This document shows, in pieces, positions 1 through 11,858 of a stretch of 64,000 bases of DNA. This DNA comes from Doris montereyensis. Lineage: Eukaryota; Mollusca; Gastropoda; Nudibranchia; Dorididae. The first letter of the stretch is position 1. Every line of letters starts with the position of its first letter. The stretch lies in the NCBI GenBank assembly GCA_037039925.1, contig JAXRKP010000658.1, positions 1 through 64,000 of the forward strand, written 5' to 3'. The translations under genes were made by a program, and so were the position numbers. The notes beneath the pieces were generated by a model, which searched no databases, was not told where the DNA came from, and worked only from the letters and a program-made list of their open reading frames with translations.

Positions 1-1
1 A

Positions 2-606
2 GTAAAATCAGGAGAAAATAATGCTTATGCAGATAATATTAGACAAGCTACAATTCTTTTACGGTCTGAAGCAGGAGTGGCTTCTCATAAAGTTAGTGAA
101 GATATGAGAATAGTAGGTAAACATCTTTTTGATCATAACTTTGAAACATTGCTATCAACCCAAACATGCCTTAATATGAATGCTGAAGGTTTAGTTATTT
201 CAAATTTTTGCAAGTAGCAGAAAAAATATTAGATTCTAAAAATATTACTCTCCATTTAGATTATGAATGGAACATCAAAAAGTAGTAAATCATCAAGTCA
301 CCTTAGATGAGGAATCTAAATCAGTTAAAAACGAAATCTCAATCAAATTAAAACAGAACATGGTAGAAAGTCAGCAAAAGAAAATTGACACGGCAGCAGC
401 AGATTTAGAAAAACATGGTTTATTAATAAGAAGGATAGATAACAACGGAAGTGTTTGTGAAAGTAGTGAACAAGTAGGCATATTAATAAAAAAATCTTTC
501 AACAACTGGTAAATCTAAAAAACAAATAACAGAAATAATCAAAGATAAAATTCTAACTCTGTCAGGTACTCAAGAAGATTTAATCTCAAATTTAAAACAA
601 TTTTTT
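2..606 (+). pseudogene. Decayed coding remnant, unrecognised family
   Basis: Three stretches of protein-like sequence follow each other in different + frames: about 70 residues from position 2 to 217, an 81-residue stretch at 267-512 rich in K, E and Q, and a last piece ending in a stop near 606 (…LKQFFN). The frame changes near 217 and again near an A-run at 490-500. Lysine-rich, helix-like composition and several frame breaks suggest an old mobile-element gene or a broken host gene. I do not recognise the family. The 5' end lies outside the window. Confidence 0.35.
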
Positions 607-1952
607 AATTAGTGTTTCTTTCTTTTTAGTCTGAAATTGAAATAAAATTGAAATCATGGGTCTAGTTAATGAAGTTTTATTTGACTTTGTAACATATTTG
701 GAGGCCGTTTTTTGTTTTATGTTGATAAATTTATATTTATTGGTGATATATCTGGTGGGGAAAAACTTTCTTGTGATAATTTTTTTTTTACTGAATTTTT
801 TAAAATTGTAAATATTTTAATAAACTGAAATCATGTCATAACCAAGCCATTATTGTAGTTATGTTTCTCTTTTGATGTTGTTTATCTAATCAGGAATGGA
901 TAGAGCTCCTTCTCCTCTTTCATTTGATACCAAGATCGACAAGATTGGTTAAAAAGTAAAGATTTTAAAAGGTTTTGAAATTCCTATTTTTTCTGTTTTT
1001 CGGCCCCATGCCGCGAAAACGTGCGAAAGTGATTTCGCGGCATATTTTCTAAGAGTATAACTTAAAAAGTATACTTTCAGGCATCCTGAAAAAATTGGAC
1101 CTACTGTCAGCAACATTATCTCTTACTTTAGTGGTTTTCAAGGGGTTAGCTTAATTTGTTATTATACAATAGCGGTCTGAAAATGGCATTTTGAGTCGTA
1201 AGTCGCCAGACCATATTTTGGCCCATTTTAGCAAAATTCAAAAGGGCATAACTTCCGTGAAAATAAACCCATCATGTTGATTTTGGTATCATTTAAATCA
1301 GAATAAAAAAACTCTTTCAGGATATCTACATTGGATAATCTTTTTCTGATTAATTCAATTTGGGTTTGGAGTACCTACTGTCAGTGTCAATGTCATGATC
1401 CTGTGAGTTCATTCATCACAAAAGTAGGTTTTGACTAGAAAGTGGATGAATGCAAGAAATGAGATTGCAGTATATGATTTTTTAATTGGAGGGGTCTGTT
1501 TTACACTAATATACCTTTTTGATATATGTCTCTAACCTACTTGTCTTCTGCCAGACCTACTTTTTAACATTTTCCATCTCTAAATTCTAATAATATGTTA
1601 TGTTTAAATATGTTCCTTCATATTGTTGTAACGTCTTTCAAATTAAAATATTTAAAACTCAAATTTATTAAACTGACATTTTACTAGATTGATCTGTTTC
1701 TTATAAAAACACACGCATTTTCTTTTTTTCATTGATGTTCTACTTTCATCAAGGCCTGAGAGTCTGTTGAAAATGTGTATTTGAAAAAAGAAAAAAAACA
1801 TTCATAGACAAGCTTTAAAGAATTTTGTTCAAACCTTTATAAAAAACATTGTATAGCATTTTTACACTCTGGGGGGAGGGGGGGGGATTTTGTTGACTCA
1901 TGTAATCATTTCCGGTTACATGTAATTGGTTGTTTACCATCCTACCTTCCAG
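607..1952. other. AT-rich non-coding stretch upstream of IVD copy 1 exons
   Basis: No protein-like reading frame or repeat family is recognised. It contains a G-run near 1871-1886 and A- and T-runs. If IVD copy 1 continues to the left, this is probably intron. Confidence 0.4.
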
Positions 1953-2034
1953 CATTATGCAAGCTTGCTGTGATGTTGCTTTTAACTATGCTCATGTCAG
2001 AGAATGCTTTGGAGAAAAGATCGGCCATTTTCAG
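1953..2034 (+). CDS. IVD: IVD copy 1 exon (MQACC…HFQ)
   Basis: The exon follows CTTCCAG and ends CAG before GTGACA. It encodes [17 protein letters not shown] then [10 protein letters not shown], the helix that follows the catalytic-glutamate segment in IVD. It starts in phase 1 (one base of a split codon) and ends on a codon boundary. Copy 2 has no equivalent exon. Confidence 0.85.
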
Positions 2035-5000
2035 GTGACAGTCTTTCATGTATATGTTTGTGTTAAGTGCATTGTTGTGAGTGGGGTTGTTTTTTGGTTT
2101 TACCTCTACTTCATTCCCTTTTCAAATTGAAATAAGCTTTGAGCCTGTAACCATTGGAGTTAAAAAAAAACAATTTAAATTTGAGTTAATGTTATCTATT
2201 ATTAGTTTAACTGTGTGAGTTTGTAAAGTTTCAAATGATAATGTTTGCATTTTGTCAGTGTATACTCTGCTTGTCATGCACACCATATAAATCAAGAGTA
2301 ATTGTCTTGTCTAGAATCCACTCTTTGCTAGTCACTGAAGGCCAAGCCGTGATATTGTCCTTCCTCTTTGGACCTCTCTTTCCCTAGCTAATTCCACAGG
2401 AATATTAAAGCATTGTTATGATATTACATAAAACAAGAGTCATAAGAGTGATGAAAAAAGAACAAGGTAAAATAACTTTCTGTAATTACAGATGATCCAA
2501 AGCAAACTGGCAGACATGTACACAGTTCTCAACGTAAGCCGGTCATATGTCTATAACGTTGCAAGGGCACTTGATAGAGGGAAAGACACCCTAATGTAAG
2601 TTACCAATGTCATGTAATCAAAGTTGTATTAAGAATTGATATATTCATGTCATGGTTTCATTTGCTGTGCTATGAATATTAAACAGTAGTATATATGTTA
2701 TTTATTTGGCTTGAGATGTCTGTAAGAATGATTAGTAAGTAAGATGAATTAATTCAATAATTTGTTTTCTTAATGATGGATACATATCTTTTAGCAGTGG
2801 CCGCTATATTAGGATTAAATCCTTGTAATTATAATTATAATTCTATTAACTTTATTTCATTTATTTTTTATATACTTATTATTTTTGTGTCTTGACCATT
2901 GTTTGTGAAAATTTCACATGAACCCAAATAGTTTTTAAAGAAAGTTCTTGAATTTCATCACAAAAAGCACCCCCTCCCCCCCCCCCAAAAAAAACAAAAC
3001 AACAAACAAACAAACAAAAATAAAACAGCAGTCCCAGGGATCAGCATTCTATGAAGGGAAGATAGTTTCTGTCAGAATCTAGGACTTCAATAAATATGGA
3101 ACCTGTAAAAGATCATTTTAGTCGTTAAAATGAACTGTGAGACCCCCATTACACACACAAAAAGGTCATCATTATTTGATTGCATGAGCCTAACTCATGT
3201 ACTGCTAAGGGCTGCCGTCTTCATTTTCGCCGTTGATTAAATCAACCTTATTAAAATCTCTAAAGTGACTACCTGGTCACCATCGTTTATGGAACTCTTC
3301 ACAATGGAAACTAGAAGGGTTCAAAATTTACGTATATTTGTTTGGGGTGGGGGGGGTTTTGGGGGGGGAGGTTGCTTGAAATTAAAACCCTTTAACTTAA
3401 AACATAACATCATTTAATGTAATAAATTATAAATATTCTATCATTTATGATTAACATCCCTTTCTTCCAAACGAATAGTGTTGCATATTTATTTGATCAC
3501 TAGTATGTATGTACCTTGTTTAAAACAATTTACTTCCCATGTGCACAAGTGTCACAAGTGAGTCAGCTGTCACCACTGTGTATAATTACAAAACATTCTC
3601 TCAAAGTTGTCACCACAGAGAGTTGTCTCAAAGATGCTAAATAATTCAGAAAATAATGAGGCAGATATGGGGTTAAACCCTTTTCTTTACATTTCGTCAC
3701 ATGATCAATTCATTTGGATTTGAGTTTTTTTGTGTTTTTTTCAGGGATTGTGCAGGTGTAATTCTCTATACTGCTGAAGCAGCTACAAAGATGGCATTAG
3801 ATGCGATTCAGATTCTGGGTAATTCCAATTTTCCACACAAATTTTGTTGAGTTGCTTCATGGTGTAGATATTTTTATTTTATTCAACTTAAAAACGCATG
3901 ATTTGATTTTTTTCTCGATACAAAATATTACAATAGGGTTGTCAGGTGTTTTTTAATATACAAGATTATTTAACTGTGTTTTTGTGGTAGCATTTTAAAA
4001 AAACAGTTTGTTGAAAAAAGAATTTTTTGTTTTAATTTAAATAGATAGTTTTTGAATGTCATTATTCCTATCACTGAGACAAAATATTTATTGGAAAAAG
4101 TTTTGCTCTTATTCCTGTAATACATTTGATGAAATCACACTTTGGTAAAAGTTATCACTGATTACTAGTCAACCTAAAATAATGCCTGAATTGAGAGGGC
4201 GACAGTTAGCTGGTGTGTAGGTAGAGTATCAGCATCTTTCTTTCTTTCTTTATCAGTTCCCATTCTACCTTTTCAGTGTATGGGTTCAAATGCCTGAGAT
4301 GATCTTTCTCCAGGATGCCCTGTCCTGGCATTGTTGTTTTCCTTCACAAATATTAAATTTCTATGCTTCAATGCCTCTTTTATATCTTCTTCCCACTTTC
4401 TCTAAGGTCTGCCTTTTGGTCTTTACCTTACGTTTTACTTTAGTTTAGCACTGTATACTGATTTAGCTATTCTATTGTCATTCATTCTGTTTACATGCCC
4501 AAAACCATCTCAATTGATTTATTTCTATCTTAGTTTTTCTGCCATCTGCTTTGGTTTGATCTCTTATTGTTATGTTTCTGATTTTGTCTCTTTCAGTTTC
4601 GTACCAGTACTACTCTTCTTAGATATTTTATTTCAACTGCCTAAGGTCCAGGTTTCATTGCCCTAAAGGAAGTAGGACAATAAACTGTATTGTATACTAC
4701 CATTTGGTTTTTATTTGACAATTCTTGCTTACCTACAAATGCCTTTCCTAGATGGTTATATATTGCACTTGCCTTTTGATTCTCTGGTTGATTTCTTCTC
4801 TTAGATTTCCCTCTGAGTTAATCATTACTCTAGAGTAATTGTAGCCTTGAACTTTTTCTAAAAATTCTCCTGTCCAATTTAAGAATTTGTGTTTTAGCTT
4901 ATTCGTAATCTATCCTATCCTCTGGTCTCTTTGTTTGCAAGTATATCTTCCACGCATCTTTCTTTTCTTTGATCTTAGTCTTGACATTCTCATTCCACCA

Positions 5001-6483
5001 TGCTCAGTACAACTGAGGAGTGTTTCTTTATACATTTGCCACTTTTCTTCTATTATTGCTGTCAGCAGATCCATCTGCCATTCACTGATAAATCTTTTAT
5101 CTTAGATTGGTATACCTGTTTACTACTGGTTTATTTAGTTCTCTCTATTTTGAGTTTAGTAGCTTTCTTCTCTTTCCTTTTCTGTTTGTTTTCTTCAGTC
5201 AAAGTAATCTCATTTGGCAATCACTAAGTGATGATCATTAAATATTTCTGCTGCTCTGTGCATCAATGCACTGTAATAAAGGAGCTGCTAACTATTATGT
5301 AGTCTTTCATTGACTTTTCACACCTGTCTTCATTTACTCTTGTTTATATATAAGTGGATATCTTTATGAGGAAAAAAGGTGTTCGCTATTTACCTATTAT
5401 TCTTTAGTCAAAAATCTATTAGTCTCTCCATTTGGAGAAGCTGTTGTCTCTCCTTCTTTACCTATTACTCTCCTGACATTTCTATATTGTTGCTACTCTA
5501 GCGTTTAAATTTCTAAAAGCATTAGTTCTTGTTTGGGTTTAAGATTCTCTGCAGCTATTTGTAAATCATTTTCGAAGATATCTTTTTCTTCTTTAGTTGC
5601 GTCTTCGTTTGGTCTATAAGCTATTAATAATTTAATTTCTCTTCCTTTTGGTTTAATATTTACCTCCTAATAGCCGTAGGCTAATAAATTTCCAACTTTC
5701 TAGTATCTTTTCATGCCTTTTATGCACTAAGAGACCTACTCCTGCTCTAGCTCTGTCTTTAACATCTACTCCTGAGAAGATTAAAGTATGATTCTGTCCT
5801 ACATTTTGTATTCCTTATCTTTTTTCTTTGTTTCTATAATGGCCAAAATATCTACTTTGAATTTTTCCATTTCTTCAACTAATTCTAACTCTTTTTCATT
5901 AATTGCCCTAACATTCCATGTTCCAAAAATCTGATCCATGTTCATTTCAATGCTTGTCGTTGAAAGGTCAAATCAGGTATATTACATTTATTTCTTTAAA
6001 TCAGTTTGGTTTTGGAAAAGCAGGGGATTAGCCCACTGTACCGTAGGTAGATGGCGGGCTGCCACATTGAGGCCCCCAACCAGGCCTTGTTATTTTTCTG
6101 TCAGTGTCAGGGTTAACTCCCTTAGCCTTTAGTCAGTCAAGACCAGCCTGCAAGCAGGGGTCGTGGAGGCGGGATCATTTCCCTGTCAGGTTACTGTCCA
6201 CTGCCGGAGTATCAGCATCATGGACTCAAAACCTCTGCTTGCAATTTTTCCAGCAGTTTATGTTTCAAACCAGATTGCTTTTACTTGTTTAGCCTTTGTT
6301 GTTATGCTCTTTTTTGCCTGTAATGCAATTGGGAGGTTTTTCATTTCAGGTGGCAATGGATTATGTCAACAGTTACCCTGCAGGAAGATTCCTGAGAGAT
6401 GCCGCTTTATGAAATTGGGGCTGGTACTAAGTGAAGTCAGACGCCTCGTGATTTCAAGGGCCATTAATGCACATTATAAATGA
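1953..6483 (+). CDS. IVD: Isovaleryl-CoA dehydrogenase, copy 1 (3' exons only)
   Basis: IVD is a mitochondrial FAD enzyme of leucine breakdown. It oxidises isovaleryl-CoA to 3-methylcrotonyl-CoA and passes electrons to ETF. Four exons match the acyl-CoA dehydrogenase C-terminal helical domain in order: 1953-2034, 2492-2595, 3745-3818 and 6350-6483, all with AG/GT borders and compatible phases. Diagnostic pieces are [47 protein letters not shown] and the C-terminal [17 protein letters not shown] followed by TGA. The first three exons are open and in phase. The last has three small indels whose net length is zero. Exons for the N-terminal half and for the catalytic glutamate segment are not in the window; they may lie to the left. 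The last intron is enlarged by an RTE-like insertion. Identity as IVD rather than another acyl-CoA dehydrogenase rests on the YEIGAG-type C-terminus, clearer in copy 2. Confidence 0.8.
2492..2595 (+). CDS. IVD: IVD copy 1 exon ([10 protein letters not shown]…)
   Basis: Preceded by TAATTACAG and followed by GTAAGT. It encodes [17 protein letters not shown] and [14 protein letters not shown], matching the IVD segment LMQGKMADMYT…YVYNVA. It ends in a split codon that joins cleanly to the 3745 exon. The paired exon in copy 2 is 17586-17691. Confidence 0.85.
3745..3818 (+). CDS. IVD: IVD copy 1 exon ([11 protein letters not shown]…)
   Basis: The acceptor is a T-rich tract ending TTTCAG and the donor is GGTAAT. 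It encodes [20 protein letters not shown] then IQILG, typical of the IVD helix before the GGNGY loop. Its paired exon in copy 2 is 18856-18928. Confidence 0.85.
4224..4236. repeat. Left 13-bp target-site duplication of RTE copy A
   Basis: GAGTATCAGCATC here is repeated exactly at 6207-6219, flanking the retroelement 4237-6206. Confidence 0.9.
4237..6206 (-). mobile_element. RTE-like LINE copy A, internally deleted
   Basis: This copy is antisense within the last intron of IVD copy 1. The 3' end (lower coordinate) has a TTTC-repeat tail next to TTATCAGTTCCCATTCTACC. The 5' end (6206) ends at the same point as full-length copy B. Compared with copy B (57786-61035) it lacks about 1.18 kb: sequence jumps at 4900/4901 from the region equal to 58436 to that equal to about 59623. 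This removes the whole reverse-transcriptase core (RT motif A, GVRQGC, FADD). Parts of the endonuclease region, the post-RT domain and the 5' leader remain. Exact 13-bp target duplications flank it. It can no longer encode a working polymerase. Confidence 0.88.
6207..6219. repeat. Right 13-bp target-site duplication of RTE copy A
   Basis: An exact repeat of 4224-4236. Beyond it the copy 1 intron resumes (GGACTCAAAAC), which resembles GACTCAAAAC near 20003 in copy 2, so the pre-insertion site can be seen. Confidence 0.9.
6350..6483 (+). CDS. IVD: IVD copy 1 terminal exon, frame-scrambled
   Basis: Same length (134 bp) as the intact terminal exon of copy 2, but with one inserted base after GGNG, two lost bases in the DAKLYE region, and one inserted base before SEVRR. 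The shifts cancel, so the read-through stays free of stops, but about 27 residues in the middle are out of frame and the YEIGAG motif is lost as written. The end [17 protein letters not shown] and its TGA are in frame. Either a real lesion or a consensus error. Confidence 0.8.
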
Positions 6484-8289
6484 TTTTAATTTGATAATAA
6501 TAGAGATTTTAATTTTTTTCAAGAACGTTTTAGTCCCAGATAGATTTTCTTGTTGATCTTATATGAATTAAATTATGAAAACAGGCTTTTTAACCTTCTT
6601 CTTTTTCTTCTATTTATTTTAGTCTTTTTTTCATTACCAAGATAAGATTTTTAAAAATTTTAGTACGTTTGTGGGGAGGATAGGGGATGATATGTTGTTG
6701 CTTATTGACAGTGGACTGTTTTCTTGGCAGATGTCAATAGGTGCTAGTAGTCACAGATGTAGAAGCAAGAGCACATGTTATTATGTTTGCTGATGCTTAG
6801 ATTGTTCTCATTGATCCCAGTTATATATGTCCAAATCTAGGTTGGGTCCAGGAAATTGATGGATGACAAGAAGCGTTGGCAGGTGTATAATGCGAGCACC
6901 GATCAATTTCCTTAGCATTGGCATGTCTGTATTTCACCTGACAGGGCGCTCATGGTAGGTCTTACTTCTTTCCTTTTACTCTTGCAAATGACAAATTTTT
7001 CCTTTTAATTCACCCTGAGATCACCACAATGGTGGACAGGGTCAATTTCTTAAAAAACAAACAAGTATTTCACCTAGCTATGGCAATGAAGAGTTTAAGG
7101 CCTTTCTCTATTTTTTACATTAATTAAGATGGTGGGGTTTCAAAATGTTCTTTTGCAAGAAGATAAAACCTTTTACATGTATTTATTAAACTGTTAATGT
7201 AATAAACTATGCTTGTAATCTAATTTAGAAAAAAAGTTTTGTTTATTTATTTTGAGCAAGGCAAACTTGCCTCCCATTTCTTGCTATTGTAACAAGAAAG
7301 TAACAACATGTGGTTTGTACTATTGATTAAACAGAGCTTGAAATTAATAACATTATAACAAACTTGAATTCTTGTTCATGATGATTCAATCTATTGGTAG
7401 GACATGCTGTCAAACAAAAAATGTGTTTTCACTTTGTAGAGATATGTATGCAATCAGTCATGGATGTCTTGTTGAATTCACTTTACAAATCTGCCATATT
7501 CTGTTAGCATAACAAGCCCAGATTTTTGTTTTTATGTACATATACAGATAAGATAAGATAAACTTTATTAATCCAAAGGAAATTAAAATTTGTGCAAGAA
7601 TAGCTCAAATTGTTATAGTTTCATTTAAAAACAACTCACATACTTTTGTTAGCATCAATCACATCACACACTCATGCAATCATCCTTCGTAGTGTTATCA
7701 TTATTTTGGGTATTAAAATATAATGCATAAAGATTGGTATAGGCTGTGTGTCACTTATAAATAATGACATTAATTTACAACAGGAATCCACATGAGTATT
7801 TTCTTAAACTTATAGCCGATGGAAGGAATGAGTTAAGACATCTTTGTTTTTGTTTTAAAATGAATTAATCTTCCACTTCTTTGGCTCCATCTTATTTGGT
7901 CATACAAGTTTTGTGTTTCATATCAAATCAATTTTGTTTAATTTCTTGTTGCATAGTTTTTTGCATATACAAAAAGTGAAATCTCTCTCTCTCATAGTTT
8001 AAACAGAGGTCACTCTGGGTCTTAATTCACTTCAAATCAAACTTGAACTCAGCGTATTTGATAATGTGGGTGTTTCATTTTCTTTTCACATCAAATCAAA
8101 CTTGAACTATTTTAAAAACAGTACTTCACACTGTTTGTGGTGCGCATCAAATGTTCTTGAGCTCATTGTTTTTGAAAGATGCACTTTTTGCTTTCACACA
8201 TTATCTGGGGTTCAAGATGTTAGGAAGTCCAAAATCTGCAGTTTGCATTTTCAACTCCATTTGCTTAGTTTTTTTTCTTTTTTTCTGAG
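6484..8289. other. Intergenic DNA downstream of IVD copy 1
   Basis: The first bases after the stop resemble those after the stop of copy 2. A short T-rich dispersed repeat lies at 6943-7062. The rest is AT-rich, with no gene recognised. Confidence 0.4.
6943..7062 (+). repeat. Short T-rich dispersed repeat (family R1)
   Basis: The pattern is GGCGCT…GGTAGGTC…TACTTCTTTCCTTTTACTC…TTCACCCTGAGATCACC…TGGTGGACAGGGT. Further + strand copies are at 42829-42925, 43078-43165, 45639-45766 and 50149-50263. About 120 bp, no coding capacity; perhaps a SINE tail or a MITE fragment. Confidence 0.6.
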
Positions 8290-9905
8290 GTTGGTTTTAA
8301 ACATGAGAGACAAATCTCTTACAGTTACGGTCAAATTTTAAAAGGTATTTCAAAAATCCTGTAGCAGTGTCAATGTAAAATAAACAGCATACACCATTAT
8401 TGGCTTTGTACACAAATTGGCACAATGGTAACAGTTTGTTCCAAAGAGCAAAGTACGTTAACTCCAGGTAGAGTCGTTCCAAGCATTTCATGGGAATTGA
8501 TGTTGAGGCCACTGGTCGCATATTGTTGTTTTCTTTAACTTCGTTTTGTTTTAGACAGGAGTAATTTTTAATGATTTCCAGCCATTTCAGGCTCTGTTTT
8601 CCTCTAGTGACTTATTGAAGATGGTGGTGTATATAATCATAATCACCTCCTGGACAGTTTTCAAAAGTTTTGGCGCAGATGTTGTCGGGGCCACTGGCTT
8701 TGTTGTACCCATTTGAACATCTTGCAAGCTAGGGTTTCGGTGTTAAATGATAGGTCCAAGGGAACACAATGTCAGACTTGGCATTTTTTCTGGGATTCGA
8801 ACCCGAGACCTCATGATCGTCAAGTCAAGCAGTTCAACCACTGAGCCAGTGACGTAGTTCTTTCATCACCCTTTTTCAATGGAATTAGGAGGCCTGGCTT
8901 TTCATCCCAGACGCGGTTGCCATGAATTTCAGGTCAAGTTTTATTTGAATTTATTTTCAATTTGTGTTTTGTATTCTTAAATGACAAAGATGATTAAAAC
9001 TTGGCATTTTCTTTGTTCACAAAATCCAAATGTGATATTAATTGTTTTGGGGGCCCTTTTTTTTCGTTTAATCAATTAATTAAATTAATCAAACATATCA
9101 CATGGTTTAATGTTTGGGTAAAATATGACCAGTCATTAATGTGATGGATGAAATCTTCACGATTAATGTAATGGGTAAAATATGACCAATCATCTACATC
9201 TTATAAAGCTGAACTGTCCCAATTTGACAGTTATTCAGGAACCACGATTGCAAACGTTCATATTCCGATGTAGATCCAAATAGCCTTTGCTTTCTTTTCT
9301 AGCGAATAAACTCATGGATCAAATCAGATTTTAATTGACCGGAAAGGTATTTTAGGAATTACCAAATCATATTGTGATCCGGTCATTACAATGGTGGTAC
9401 AGCCTTCAGCATCTGTAGGCATTCTTAATAATTGTAATTGATGTCATCCGCAACCTTTTCATTTCGTGAGTGCAACCATAGTCAAAAGTTCAAGAGACCC
9501 ACCTTTAGTACATCGGAAATCATAATCCAACATTATTTAAGTCTCCAGTTGTTATAATCACAGCATGATGAGAGTGATTTTGTCAGATGATTGGATTAAA
9601 GATGATCTGTTAATGACACCGGCTGCTCCTATTACTTTGCTGCTTACTTCAGGTGGTATGTAGACGACGTTTATGGTCTGATTTTTGCGACTCCTCTGGT
9701 GTAGGTAAAAGGGTTTCATTATTAACTGAAAATTCAGGTTACATGAATAACTTGAATTCAACATCAAAGATGTTGTTAGGGTGGCACCAGCTTCTTCTTG
9801 ATGTAATCACATCCGCGCACACCCTTTCTATTTCTATTTCTTGTCTGATCGCCACAATTCAAGATAAAATTATCTAGCTGAACACAGCTGTCTGATGTTG
9901 TGTCA
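8290..9905 (-). mobile_element. CR1/Rex-like LINE remnant (endonuclease and RT start)
   Basis: Read on the minus strand, 9905 to about 9400 shows endonuclease-type pieces (TWLIDTTSDSCVQLDNF, then VVYIPPEVSSK and a decayed GD-N/TRE-K-LD-like stretch). Further down come SGPDNICAKTFENCPG (about 8690-8640), NKSLEENRA…NGWKSLKITPV (8630-8560) and RPVASTSIPMKCLERL (8521 downwards), which are hallmarks of the RT N-terminus in CR1-like LINEs. Several stops and frame changes show it is dead. The C-terminal RT part is not seen. A SINE fragment sits inside it at 8708-8856. The exact clade is uncertain. Confidence 0.7.
8708..8856 (-). mobile_element. SINE-A fragment nested in the LINE remnant
   Basis: It contains GGGATTCGAACCCGAGACCTCATGATC-like sequence, the inverse of a tRNA-type B box (shown here only in part), plus the body sequence shared with other SINE-A copies (AAGGGAACACAATGTC). 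It interrupts LINE coding sequence, so it inserted later. Confidence 0.65.
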
Positions 9906-9937
9906 ATAAGCCATGTCTCAGTTAAACACACAACAGC

Positions 9938-10012
9938 TCCCTCCCTCCCTCCCTCCCTCCCTCAGTCCCTCCCTCCCTCCCTCCTCCCTTTTATTGTCCC
10001 TCCCTCTTCCAT
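9938..10012 (+). repeat. (CCCT)n microsatellite
   Basis: Imperfect CCCT/CCTC units form a polypyrimidine block with short interruptions. Confidence 0.9.
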
Positions 10013-11520
10013 TTCCTGTCACAACAATCCCTAACACAGTTCTTCTCTCCTCGACTCATTCTGCTTTGAATTTGACCCGAACTTTCCTTCCTCTTTGTTT
10101 CGACGACACGGTATGTTCTAGAAATCGTGGAGAAGATTGTTTATATTGACCGGTGGTCTTAGTGATTTAAAAATGAAAGCTAGGACATAAAACATACCTT
10201 TGCATGAAAAAAGTAAGACAATATTATTTTACATATTATTTTACACAATAATGCATTGTTCAAGATCCAAAATAAATTGTAGGCAGAACATAATAAGTTT
10301 GGCTAAACGTAAGCGATAAGTATATCCCAATGAATAAATACTAAAACGACAAGAATGGAAACATAATATGGATTGGAAATACGTATGATGGAAAAACTGG
10401 TGTTCGTCAATTTGTTTAACTGTTAAATTTGGCTGAAATTACATGTTATTGTTCTGTGCTATTTGCTTAGCACATGGAAAATTTTCTGAACAATTAATGT
10501 CATATATTCAATAGCTATGTATGCAATATGAATACTATTACATTATCAGTCATCAACTGAATGTTTATTGGCATTTTGACTTCTTCTATGGGTAAAACCT
10601 AATTAAAATAAAGGTACCATCTAATGCTCCAATTTTTTTAGCAAGGGATAAAATTATAGTCAAAATGTCCGCACAATTTAAGAAAAGTTTTTTGTGACTC
10701 GTGAATTGTAAGTTAGTGTAACGGTTTCAATACTGTCCCAATATCATATTTTAGACAACTGATATAAATCATAATAGTAATAGCAATAAATGGCAGCTTG
10801 ACAAAATATGGACCACTTAAACTTAAAACATAGAAAAGTGAGAGGAGAGAAAACGAAAGAACGCAGCAAGCATTAGTGTGTATCGCCAGGTTTTATTATA
10901 TCTTGTTGTCACGTCTTTTTTTTTATATATATTGTAAATCGTTTTTTTACATTCACTTTAACTCAATCAGCGATCTGACAGGTTTTGAGTGATTTTATTC
11001 ATAACTAAGGGAGGAGCTAGATTTTGAAAATTGAGTCAAAATCCAAGACGTTTCTATGGCAACCATGACTTTTCGTGATTAATTGTGTTTTGACAGTTAC
11101 TCATGTACACACTAAAAGCAAAAACCCTAATCTCAAAAGCAAAAAAAATCACTTCAGGTTCCACCCCCCCCCACCCTGAAAAATCGTGTCACAAAACTGA
11201 AGAATCTATCAAAAAGTATTTTCTTGACCGCTAACGAGTAGGGATTTGTGGCCTTTCTTTTAACAAAATGAAATCGAGTGAGCAAAAAATAATAGTTGCA
11301 AATAATACACAAAAAAGAGCATTTATTTGTTAACTTGGTGCTGAGTTTACTACACCCTATCATGAAGACAATGACGAACTTTGAATTATAGCTGAAATAA
11401 TTGACAAAAAAATCTTGGTGTCGAGTGAGGACACCATATCTGCCCTACTCCAGCCAGTATCCCATTAATGACTTATGTGCAATATATAGCTCAAGAGCCA
11501 TTTTGATAAATTGTCGAATA

Positions 11521-11586
11521 CTACTATATATATATAGAAACAATGACACATTAGAAATCAAGAATTATAGACCAGTTAGCATTATA
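11521..11586 (+). pseudogene. Tiny reverse-transcriptase scrap
   Basis: NDTLEIKNYRPVSIIA resembles the NYRPVSLL motif near the start of LINE reverse transcriptases. There is no other RT sequence around it, so it is a fossil at best and could be chance. Confidence 0.35.
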
Positions 11587-11858
11587 GCTAAGAGACAGAG
11601 ATAGAGACAAAGAGAGACAGACAGACAGACACACAGAGAGAGATAGAGACACAGAGAGAGTGAGACAGAGACACAGAGAGAGAGAGGGAGCCAGAGAGAA
11701 ACACAGAAAGGGAGAGAGAGACAGACACACAGCCAGAGAGAGAGAGGAAGAGAGATAAAGTGAGAGAGAGATAGACAGACAGACAGAGGGGGGGAGAGAG
11801 AGAGAGAAACGAGGCGACAGACAGGCAGAGCGTGTGTGTGTGTGTGAAAGAGAGAGAT
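11586..11858 (+). repeat. GA/GACA-rich purine microsatellite
   Basis: Imperfect GAGA, GACA and CAGA units run for about 270 bp and end in a GTGTGT block at 11829-11845. Confidence 0.85.

Noticed and set aside
4475..5227. Phe/Leu/Ser-rich membrane-like small proteins on the + strand
   Set aside because: They are the antisense reading of RTE copy A. The same pattern appears opposite copies B (59351-59990) and C (50521-51091).
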